From Spirosoma aerolatum (GTDB lineage Bacteria; Bacteroidota; Bacteroidia; Cytophagales; Spirosomataceae): a stretch of 64,000 nt of DNA. Where the stretch lies: assembly GCF_002056795.1 (NCBI RefSeq), contig NZ_CP020104.1, positions 4,103,001-4,167,000 on the forward strand. The letters run 5' to 3'. The notes beneath the pieces were generated by a model. The model was given only the letters and a program-made list of their open reading frames with translations, was not told the origin of the DNA and searched no databases. Within the stretch, counting starts at the first letter, position 1. Every line of letters begins with the position of its first letter. Both the position numbers and the translations under genes were made by a program. Positions 52,503-61,280 of this stretch are shown here, one piece after another.

Positions 52503-52832
52503 TTAATCTGCATCTTCAATGGTGGCCTCGGGTGCATTTCGCTTAACGGAATCGATACCGTTTTCCCGACTGGCTATGGTTTCATACATTTCACTGCTGC
52601 CAATGATCTGGCCGTTGCCGGCTTTCAGATTAAAGTAATATTTGCCATTGGCTGATTCCTTACGGTCGTACCGATCATCATCCGGCGAATTTTTCCGTAC
52701 TGATTCGATACCGTTTTCACAAGCGGCCTTGCTTGAATACCCTTCGCTGGCCAGAATGATCTGACCATTACCCGCTTTCAGATTAAATTGATACTCTCCG
52801 TTTTTCCGGGTCGAAATAACAAACTTTCCCAT
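52503..52832 (-). CDS. Tandem DUF1508 (YegP-like) protein (109 aa)
   Basis: Two repeats of the DUF1508 unit: GEYQFNLKAGNGQIILASEG with following GIESVRKNSPDDDRY, and GKYYFNLKAGNGQIIGSSE with GIDSVKRNAPEA. Length and doubling equal E. coli YegP (110 aa). Function of the family unknown. Confidence 0.9.
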   Translation of the reverse strand: MGKFVISTRKNGEYQFNLKAGNGQIILASEGYSSKAACENGIESVRKNSPDDDRYDRKESANGKYYFNLKAGNGQIIGSSEMYETIASRENGIDSVKRNAPEATIEDAD

Positions 52833-52972
52833 GTGTTACAGTGAATTAAGGGTGACATTAGACGTAAATTAAGTCACTTCTTATTGATAAAACAATGGGT
52901 ATTAGTAATGTAGACGATACGGCACGATACCCGTTATAAATTTTCAGCGAAAAAGCCGTAACATTGATACTG

Positions 52973-55905
52973 ATGCATTTACGACGACTCTTAACTACCC
53001 TGCTCCTGCCAGCTTCGCTAACGGCCCTGGCTCAAACTCTTCCAGTTCTGGATCAGAATCCAACCCGTCTGCGTTGGTATCAGCTCAATACCCCTCACTT
53101 TCGCGTTCTTTACCCGACTGGTCTCGACTCGACGGCTCAACGAACCGCCAATCGGCTTGAAGACCTGTACGAGCCTGCCAGTGCGTCACTTGGCAAGCAG
53201 CCCCGTCGGCTTTCGGTCCTGCTCCAAAACCAGACTACCAACAGCAATGGGTTTGTAACTCTATTCCCACGTCGTTCGGAGTTTTTTGCCATTGCCCCCA
53301 GGACCCTGGCTTGCTAGGCACGTTCAATTGGCTCGATCTACTGGCCGTTCATGAATACCGACACGTCGTTCAAAATGATAAAGCATTACAAGGGTATGGA
53401 CGGGTTCTTAATACCTTGCTGGGCAGTACCGGACTTTATCTCCCCCTGTTTACGGTGCCTGACTGGTTTGCCGAAGGTGATGCCGTTAGCAATGAAACGC
53501 TTTTAAGCACAAGTGGCCGAGGGCGAATCCCCAACTTCGACCTGGGCATGCGAGCTAATCTACTGGCAGGCAATCGGTTCGATTATCCGAAAGCCGTTTC
53601 CGGTTCATTCCGTGATAATGTCCCGAATCATTATGTGCTGGGGTATTTTCTGACCACGTACCTAAAGCGAACCTACGGGCCTGATGTATGGAGCCGGGTT
53701 TTGACTCGAAACTACCGCCGTTTTCCGTGGCCGTTTGCCTTTTCGGCTAGTATCAAGGACGAAACCGGTCTCCGAACCGAGGATTTATATCGCAAAACGA
53801 TGGATGATCTGACGGAAATCTGGCAAAAACAACAGGAACAGATCACCCTAACCCCTGCCAATTCCTTTCCCACTAAAGCCGAAAAGCAGCGGACCGCTAA
53901 ACCTGTTTTTACCAATTACCAGCATCCCCAGTTTCTGGACGACTCGACGGTGCTATGCCTAAAAAGTGGTCTCGGCGACACACCACGCCTAGTGATTCTA
54001 CGTAAAGACCAACCCGAAAGAACGATTCAGGTACAAGGCTTTATCAACGATCCGAGCCTGTTGTCGGCAACCTCTACTAAGGCGTGTTGGATTGAGTTTG
54101 GCTATGATCCACGATGGAGCCAGCGCATCTATTCAAACATCCGTCTGCTGGACATCAAAACAGGCAAACTCACCCGTCTGACGCATCGGAGTCGGTATAC
54201 AACCGTAGCCATCTCGCCCGATAACTCGAAGTTAATTGTAGTCGATAATACAGAACGCTACAAAACTCAGCTCCTTGTACTCGATGCGCTCACTGGCAAG
54301 ATCCTGAAAAAACTTCCGAACCCTACCAACGAATTTTATCAGCATCCACGCTGGTACGAAGACAGTCGAACCATTCTGGTCATTGTGCTGAAAGATGGTA
54401 AGAAAACACTCCGACGTCTGGATACCGAGTCGGGAAATCGAATCGATTTACTTCCCTGGACCAATGAAAACATCAGCCACCCGCAACCGTGGGCAAACTA
54501 TGTTTTTTACAACTCACCCCGCTCGGGTATCGATAATATCTATGCTGTGAACAGTACGTCGAAAGCGGTTTTTCAGGTAACTTCCCGCCCACTAGCTGCC
54601 TATCATGCCACTGTATCGCCCTCTGGCAGCCGCCTGGCGTTTGAGGACTTTTCGGCTACTGGCTACCGCATAACCGATATGCCACTCAACCCTTCAGATT
54701 GGCAGCCCGTAGCTGAGCCAGTCCGGCAGAATCCTGTCCGCTACTTCGGCTCGTTAGCGAAACTGGAACCGGGTGCTGCTGAAGGCCGATTCGTTTTGGC
54801 CGACTCGTCAATAAATGCTACCTCCTATTCACCTTCTCGCTTCCGTCGGTTAGCACATGCCTTCAATGTGTATAACTGGGGACCTGTTTTAAGCAGTACT
54901 GGTCAGACTCTGTCAATTGGTCTTAACTCACAGGATTTGCTAAGTACTACCCAACTCAGTGCGGGTTATACCTATAATCAAACCGAACGAACGGGCAATT
55001 TTTATGCGCTTTTGAGTTATCAGGGGCTATATCCGATTATTGATGTCAGTTTTCAGCGTGGAGCCCGTTCGACTTCGTTATATATCGACAAGATTGTTCC
55101 TGCTGATAGCCTGCGGACCGATCGGTGGACTTACAACCAGATTACGGCTGGTTTTCGGTTGCCTTTACAACTAACGAATTCTAAATATATACAGTCGATC
55201 AGCCTGTCGGCCTATTATAATTATTTGCAGGTGAACGGATACGACCTACCGTATCGCTATCTAACCGAAGTAGGTTCGTCGGGGTCGTTGAGTGCCCTGA
55301 CTTATGGATTCAGCTATTCACATCTGTTGCGACAAAGCAAGCGGGATGTGGCGCCACGCTGGGGCCAGACGATAGCGGTAAACTATCGAACGACGCCCTT
55401 TGGCGGAAAACTCACGGCCGAACAACTAGGCATTCAAGGCAATGTATTCTTACCCGGTTTAGGAAAACATCATTCCCTACGTTTACGGGCTGGTTATCAG
55501 CTACAGGCTCAGGGAACGTATCAATTTGGGGCCGCGGTATTTTACCCCAGAGGGCAGGCTTATATTGCTGATGATCAGATCAAAGTAGGTAGTGTAGAAT
55601 ATCGATTACCTATTGCTGATATGCATTGGTCGTTTGGGCGCTGGTTATATGTACAACGGATTAAAGCGGCTGGATTTGTCGATGGAGTGAATGGTCAAAG
55701 CTCCGTTGAAGTGCGGGACGTTTATGGCCGACTACGGGGTTATGAAACCCAGATTCATAATTTTCAGACTACAGGACTCGATGTTTCTTTTGTCTTTAAT
55801 GCTCTCCGCGTACGCACATCGTTCGAAGCGGGTTTCCGAAGCATTTATAATCTGACCACGGGCCAGTGGCTCATTCAGCCTCTGGTTATTGATATTGGGA
55901 TTTGA
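52973..55905 (+). pseudogene. Frameshifted secreted HExxH/beta-propeller protein
   Basis: Two frames make one protein: 52973-53317 (signal peptide and N-terminal domain) and 53311-55905. The first frame ends at a TAG right after a C5 run (53296-53300); one more C, or a -1 slip there, restores QDPGLLGTFNWLDLLAVHEYRHVVQ-type continuity. The second part has the HEYRH zinc motif, a WD40-like/DPP-IV-like propeller (about 200-430) and a C-terminal beta-barrel-like domain. Either a real mutation, a sequencing error or frameshifting; the rest is undamaged. Confidence 0.75.
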
Positions 55906-55909
55906 TATG

Positions 55910-55967
55910 CATGAAGAAGGGTGACGCGGGATGACTAGCTAGTCATCCCGCGTCACCCTTCTTCATG
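55910..55967. repeat. Perfect 58-nt palindrome between convergent genes
   Basis: Arms 55910-55938 and 55939-55967 are exact complements with no loop (CATGAAGAAGGGTGACGCGG at the start of the left arm). It lies 4 nt after one stop and 12 nt before the other. It can act as bidirectional terminator; a loop-less 29-bp perfect arm is uncommon. Confidence 0.75.
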
Positions 55968-55979
55968 AACTTCTAACGA

Positions 55980-57302
55980 TTATCCTTTATAGAACACCCA
56001 TTTCGATAGTTCGCGGAAGGAAACTTTTTTTCCGTACATCAGGATACCGACGCGGTAGATTCGGGCAGCTATCCAGGTTGTACCCAAGAATCCCAGCACC
56101 AACAGCCCCATCGACAGCATCAATTGCCAAACTGGTACCCCGAAAGGCACCCGCACCATCATAACTACTGGCGACGTAAAGGGAATGATGGATGTCCAAA
56201 AGGCAAGCGGCCCATCGGGGTCACGAACGGCAATCTGAGCAAAGGCAATAGCCGCAATGATAGGCATCATGATTGGAAACATGAACTGCTGCGTCTCTGT
56301 CTCACTATCGACGGCAGCGCCAATGGCCCCGAATAAAGCGCTATAAAGCAGATACCCTCCTAGAAAATAAAACAGAAAACAACTGATAATCAAAGGTATA
56401 TTGAGTGTTTCAACAGCCTTCATGATGTTGGCAACTGGGTTCTTATCTTTTGCCATCTTCTGCTGAACTTCCTGCTGGCCCGGCATACCATTCATCCGAG
56501 ACGACATAGCCGATTTTGCAGCTTCCTTCTGGCCCAACAGGCTGGAACCAACAGTGATTAAACCGGCAGTCAGGGCAATCCAGAGCAGAAACTGGGTCAA
56601 TCCTACCAGAGCAACACCAATTATTTTACCCAACATCAACTGGAACGGCTTTACCGACGAGATAATAACTTCAACAATCCGGTTAGTTTTCTCTTCCATT
56701 ACCCCCCGCATCACCTGCGTACCGTAGATAAGCACTGAAATATAGATGAGTAAGGCACAAAACCCACTGATGATGGTTGTAGCGATGCCATTGCTGCTTT
56801 TTTCGCCCGAATCACTCAGGCTGATCGTCTGCGCATCGACGTTTACTTTGGCATCTTCAATCACTTTTTGCGTTATACCAGCCTGCTCCAGCTTAATCGT
56901 CTCAATCTCTTTACCGATAGCCCGTTCGATGTTACTCTGCAAAGCCAGACTTACGCTCTTTTCGGCAAAAATCTGTACCGTTTTAGGATAGTCAATCACA
57001 TCTTTCGGTATAAAGACGAGCGCATCGTATCCCTGCTTCACAAATGATTTTTTCGCATCGGTCAGCGATTGCTTCGGATACGAAAACACCGTTTCATTAT
57101 CGGCCTTAAACTTGTTGACAAACCGCCCACTCTCATCGACGACGGCGACCTTCTTCTGGTTAATGGAGCTGATAGCGGCCCAGCCAATAATAGCATAGAA
57201 GCCGAAAATCAGAACGGGGCCTAATATCGTCATAACGATAAACGACCGTTTGCGCACCCGTACCAGGTATTCGCGTTTAATAATTAGGAAAATTGTATGC
57301 AT
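55980..57302 (-). CDS. ABC-2 type permease (NatB-like, 440 aa)
   Basis: Six hydrophobic spans: one at residues 20-40, a large soluble loop (about 45-175), then five spans (180-430). This is the ABC-2/NatB layout (DUF3526/ABC2_membrane_3). It follows the ATPase gene by about 100 nt. Exporter; substrate unknown. Confidence 0.85.
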   Translation of the reverse strand: MHTIFLIIKREYLVRVRKRSFIVMTILGPVLIFGFYAIIGWAAISSINQKKVAVVDESGRFVNKFKADNETVFSYPKQSLTDAKKSFVKQGYDALVFIPKDVIDYPKTVQIFAEKSVSLALQSNIERAIGKEIETIKLEQAGITQKVIEDAKVNVDAQTISLSDSGEKSSNGIATTIISGFCALLIYISVLIYGTQVMRGVMEEKTNRIVEVIISSVKPFQLMLGKIIGVALVGLTQFLLWIALTAGLITVGSSLLGQKEAAKSAMSSRMNGMPGQQEVQQKMAKDKNPVANIMKAVETLNIPLIISCFLFYFLGGYLLYSALFGAIGAAVDSETETQQFMFPIMMPIIAAIAFAQIAVRDPDGPLAFWTSIIPFTSPVVMMVRVPFGVPVWQLMLSMGLLVLGFLGTTWIAARIYRVGILMYGKKVSFRELSKWVFYKG

Positions 57303-57404
57303 ATGAGTTAATGATTGAATTGATGAATGACAGCCTGATTGAATTGATAAACAGCATTACGAATACCTCGACTGAAGCAGTCAACCATTCTATCAGGCTA
57401 TCAT

Positions 57405-58319
57405 TCAATCATTGTTTTCGCCTACGGTTTGGATGAAGATATCGTTCATGCTGGGAATATTTTCGCCAAAAGATCGAAGAGCAACCGTGTCGATCAGGTG
57501 CCGAATCAGGTCATTTACCGAAGCATCGGGTGGGATCTTAATATCGGCCCGCTGGAAATCGTCCTCCAAAGGCTGGTTTCTCAAAACCTCAAAAGCCGTC
57601 GGTAGACTTGTTAACACCCCCTGGTATTCAATGTGATAGGTGTGCGTTTTAAACTGCTCTTTGATCGCCCGTTTCGAACCATCCAGGATTTTGTGTGATC
57701 GGTTGATCAACGCAATGTAATCACATAACTCTTCTACAGATTCCATCCGGTGGGTCGAGAAAATAATGGTCTTCCCTTTCTCGCGTAGTTCCAGAATCTC
57801 GTCTTTGATCAGGTTAGCGTTGATTGGGTCGAAGCCAGAAAAGGGTTCGTCAAGGATGATCAGGTCAGGCTCATGCAAGACCGTTGCCACAAACTGAACT
57901 TTCTGTTGCATCCCTTTCGAAAGGTCCTGAATCTGCTTATTCCACCAGGTCTTGATGTCGAACTTGACAAACCACACTTTCAGCATTTCCATAGCCTGTT
58001 TTTCAGTCAGGCCTTTAAGCTGTGCCAGGTAAAGCAGTTGTTCGCCAACCTTCATTTTCTTGTACAAGCCCCGTTCTTCGGGCAAGTAACCGATGCGTTT
58101 GATATGGTCTGGCTTAAGCCGCTCACCATCCAGAATTATCTCACCTGAGTCAGGAGCTGTGATCTGGTTGATGATACGAATCAGGGAGGTTTTTCCAGCG
58201 CCATTGGGGCCTAGCAGGCCAAAAATACACCCTTTAGGGACGGACAAGCTCACGTCATCCAGCGCCCGGTGTTCGGCATATTGTTTGATGATGTGATGGG
58301 TTTCGAGAATATTAGTCAC
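57405..58319 (-). CDS. ABC transporter ATPase (304 aa)
   Basis: Walker A GLLGPNGAGKTSLIRI (about 34-49), ABC signature DLSKGMQQKVQ, Walker B LIILDEPFSGFDP and switch His in IFSTHRM. The C-terminal extension of about 85 residues is of the NatA/DUF4162 type. Partner of the permease downstream. Confidence 0.9.
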   Translation of the reverse strand: MTNILETHHIIKQYAEHRALDDVSLSVPKGCIFGLLGPNGAGKTSLIRIINQITAPDSGEIILDGERLKPDHIKRIGYLPEERGLYKKMKVGEQLLYLAQLKGLTEKQAMEMLKVWFVKFDIKTWWNKQIQDLSKGMQQKVQFVATVLHEPDLIILDEPFSGFDPINANLIKDEILELREKGKTIIFSTHRMESVEELCDYIALINRSHKILDGSKRAIKEQFKTHTYHIEYQGVLTSLPTAFEVLRNQPLEDDFQRADIKIPPDASVNDLIRHLIDTVALRSFGENIPSMNDIFIQTVGENND

Positions 58320-58447
58320 GAGTGTCGGTAACTTAAATCTGTTTAGGTTAATTCGTATTGGGTTGACGCATCAAACTACGACCATAAGGCGAGTATCTAC
58401 TACCAATTTACGGACGAACTGCATATGCGCCTTACAAACGGTCATAA

Positions 58448-58481
58448 AAAAGGCCATACTCCACAGCGAGTATGGCCTTTT
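58448..58481. terminator. Bidirectional intrinsic terminator
   Basis: AAAAGGCCATACT (58448-58460) pairs with AGTATGGCCTTTT (58469-58481). A/T runs on both sides allow action in both directions. Confidence 0.75.
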
Positions 58482-58590
58482 CTAGTCAAATTTTTTAGAA
58501 TAGGTTAAAGTAACGCAGAGTTACCAGCAAATCTTTTTTGATCGGAATGTATAGACGACTAATCCATATAATAGGAATTCATTTATTCAC

Positions 58591-59028
58591 TCAATTGTAA
58601 TACTCTCTGACCTGGAATAATAACATCAGAAACAGCAAGCCTATTAAAACGCCCACAATACTGAAGGAAAAAATACTGGTTACAACACTGATTAACTGGG
58701 CGTAGTAGCTGTACACCCAACCTGACCGTTTCCGGTTGAACAATCCAGGAAGTGCTAAAATGCTTAATACTAAGCCAATTATGGATAAAATCATAGAAAC
58801 ACTGTAAGCAAACCCAACGCTTACACCGCCCATAAAAGTGGCAGGCATTAAAGCGGTTCCGATTCCTAAAAATAGTAGAATCCCAGGAGCCGCCAGAATT
58901 AATAAGACCAGTGTGACGATTGGCCAGAATTTAACAAACCCTTCCCGAAAATTTATAGGGAATTGAAAAGGGGCTTTGGTTGTAAAATAAGGAGCTAATT
59001 CAGCTTCGAGTACGGCAGGTTGAGCCAT
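58591..59028 (-). CDS. Four-span membrane protein (145 aa)
   Basis: Four hydrophobic segments (about 30-50, 60-80, 82-98, 115-140) with a Gly/Ala-rich second span. A soluble N-terminal 28 residues precede them. No family assigned. Single gene. Confidence 0.6.
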   Translation of the reverse strand: MAQPAVLEAELAPYFTTKAPFQFPINFREGFVKFWPIVTLVLLILAAPGILLFLGIGTALMPATFMGGVSVGFAYSVSMILSIIGLVLSILALPGLFNRKRSGWVYSYYAQLISVVTSIFSFSIVGVLIGLLFLMLLFQVREYYN

Positions 59029-59125
59029 AAGAATAAAGAGGTTTAGGGAATACGATAAATAAATGATTAACCTCCTTAAAATTACGGTTTATAGTACCCT
59101 TTCAACAAAATCATTTCATGATTTA

Positions 59126-60370
59126 TCAAACGGTAACCTCGTCAGATTCAACAGGCTGCGTCCTGAATTCGCCCTCCCATTTCGAGACTACACAGGTAGC
59201 TACCGCGTTACCCGCCACGCTGGTTGCTGATCGGCCCATATCCAGTACCTGATCAATCCCTAACAACAGCCCCAGCCCTTCAAGGGGGAGGTTAAACTGC
59301 GAAAGCGTTCCGGCTATAATCACTAACGAAGCCCGTGGCACGCCTGCAATACCTTTAGACGTAATCATCAGCGTGAGCATCATTGTGATTTGTTGCCCCA
59401 ACGACAGAGGAATACCGTAAGCCTGGGCGATAAAGGCCGTAGCAAATGTCATATACAGCATCGACCCATCCAGATTGAACGAGTAGCCCAGCGGCAAAAC
59501 AAACGAGATAATGCGTTCTGAACACCCAAACCGACGTAGGGCCTCGATCGTTTGCGGAAACGACGCTTCTGAACTTGCCGTACTAAACGAGAGGATAATA
59601 GCTGAACGGACTTCTTTCAGCAGGGAAAAATAGGGGATTCGGGCTGCGAGGCAAATAAGCGACAGCACCACAAAAATAAAAAACAACAACCCACCAAAGA
59701 AGCACAGGATGAGATAAGCATATCCGGCCAGAATACCCAGTCCCTGCTTGGCTACTACAGCCGCAATGGCCCCCAGTACCCCGAAAGGCGCAAACGACAT
59801 GACATAACCCGTAATCTTGAACATGATATGCGAAAGCGCGTCAAGAGCTTTGATCATTATTTTACCATACGCTCCGACGGATCCTACAGCTACGCCAAAA
59901 AAGATACTGAATACAACAATTTGAAGGATCTCGTTATTGGCCAGCGCTTCAATAAAACTCGTTGGGAAAATGTGCTCAATGAAATTAGTGAATGTAAGTT
60001 TTTTGACTTCCAGACCCACATCTGTGCCCTTGGCTGGCAATTGCAAATCCATCACTTCACCTGGTTTCATGATGTTTACGACCAGCAGCCCTACCACCAG
60101 CGACAGGATTGTTGCAAAGTAAAAATAAGCCAGCGTTTTTAACCCGATTCGTCCCACAACACCAAAATCTCCCAGCTTGGCTATGCCGACCACCAGCGTT
60201 GAAAAAACCAGTGGCCCAATGATCATTTTAATGAGCCGAAGAAAAATCTTGGACAGGATGTTCAGGTCGGTTCCCGAAAAACCCGAGCCGGTATCCGGGA
60301 AAAAATACCCAATGGCAATCCCGAGCACCATGCCCAGAAAAATTCGTGTTGTCAGATTTGGGAGTTTCAT
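59126..60370 (-). CDS. Dicarboxylate/amino-acid:cation symporter (414 aa)
   Basis: DAACS (GltP/DctA/EAAT) family motifs in order: KMIIGPLVFSTLVVGIAKL, a serine-rich hairpin SFSTASSEASFP, GYSFNLDGSMLYM and GVPRASLVIIAG plus DMGRSATSVAGNAVA. Eight spans and two re-entrant loops expected. Imports glutamate/aspartate or C4-dicarboxylates with H+ or Na+. Confidence 0.9.
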   Translation of the reverse strand: MKLPNLTTRIFLGMVLGIAIGYFFPDTGSGFSGTDLNILSKIFLRLIKMIIGPLVFSTLVVGIAKLGDFGVVGRIGLKTLAYFYFATILSLVVGLLVVNIMKPGEVMDLQLPAKGTDVGLEVKKLTFTNFIEHIFPTSFIEALANNEILQIVVFSIFFGVAVGSVGAYGKIMIKALDALSHIMFKITGYVMSFAPFGVLGAIAAVVAKQGLGILAGYAYLILCFFGGLLFFIFVVLSLICLAARIPYFSLLKEVRSAIILSFSTASSEASFPQTIEALRRFGCSERIISFVLPLGYSFNLDGSMLYMTFATAFIAQAYGIPLSLGQQITMMLTLMITSKGIAGVPRASLVIIAGTLSQFNLPLEGLGLLLGIDQVLDMGRSATSVAGNAVATCVVSKWEGEFRTQPVESDEVTV

Positions 60371-60664
60371 GTAGTACTAGTCCAGTTCGATGGTTGATGA
60401 TTTGCTTGACCTTAGGTTATCTATCCATAATTCCGGCTAGGCACCTGTAAACAACAGCCGTCAAACCGAATGGGATTTACAGGCAACAAGCCTATCTGAC
60501 AAATGTAACAGAATCCGGGCAGTTCCGAAAATCCTTATGTATTGGGCATTTCGTCTCTTTTTAGCAACCCTTTTCGCAGAAATGAACAGTCAACCGACCG
60601 CAAACACCATTTTTTTGCATGTTAAGGTACTAGCCCGTATCATGCGACCTGAACAACCATTTAA

Positions 60665-61126
60665 TCAATAAATTCGGTTAAAAACACGTCGATAAACTGG
60701 TTTTCGGCACGCAAATTGCCCCTTCAACACAACATAGAGAAGGTAATCGGTCAACTTGAATGGCGTACGAAATGTAATATCATCAATAATGACCGTCTGC
60801 TTACGATTTTCGGGCTCAGAGGGTAATCGTTGAAGGCGATGATGGTGCTCCCAGTACGTCAGAAAGAAAGGAAGACGAATGCCTTTGTCAACGAAAAAGA
60901 TTTCTTCGTCGCTGGTTTTTTGATCGATGATACGACTGATCCAATCCTGGCGAAACAAGAAAAAGTTTAATTGTAAATGAACCAGATCCCTCTGTAAGCA
61001 GCCATCGAAACGGACCACTTTCACCGGTGGAAATGCAGGGGTCAGCTGTTCAAACAGCGCTCGATTGAAGCCTTCCCAAACCTTGGGCAACGGCTGATTT
61101 ACCTCGGTTTTAAGGACAAAGCGCAT
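60665..61126 (-). CDS. SRPBCC-like ligand-binding protein (153 aa)
   Basis: An N-terminal strand and helix (VLKTEVNQPLPKVWEGFNRALFEQL), a long antiparallel sheet and a C-terminal helix fit the START/SRPBCC-like lipocalin fold. No catalytic residue known. Single gene. The family call is tentative. Confidence 0.55.
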   Translation of the reverse strand: MRFVLKTEVNQPLPKVWEGFNRALFEQLTPAFPPVKVVRFDGCLQRDLVHLQLNFFLFRQDWISRIIDQKTSDEEIFFVDKGIRLPFFLTYWEHHHRLQRLPSEPENRKQTVIIDDITFRTPFKLTDYLLYVVLKGQFACRKPVYRRVFNRIY

Positions 61127-61280
61127 AACAGGAGTATGAATTGTGGAGCAAGAAACGAAGGAACATATTTACCTTTTACTGGAAAAGTCAATTTTAAGGT
61201 TGCCAAAAACAATCAAAGGTATATATTTACCCATTCACCTGCTTCTTCTAACCCCCATTGGGCGAATTCCCGGTAAGTGT

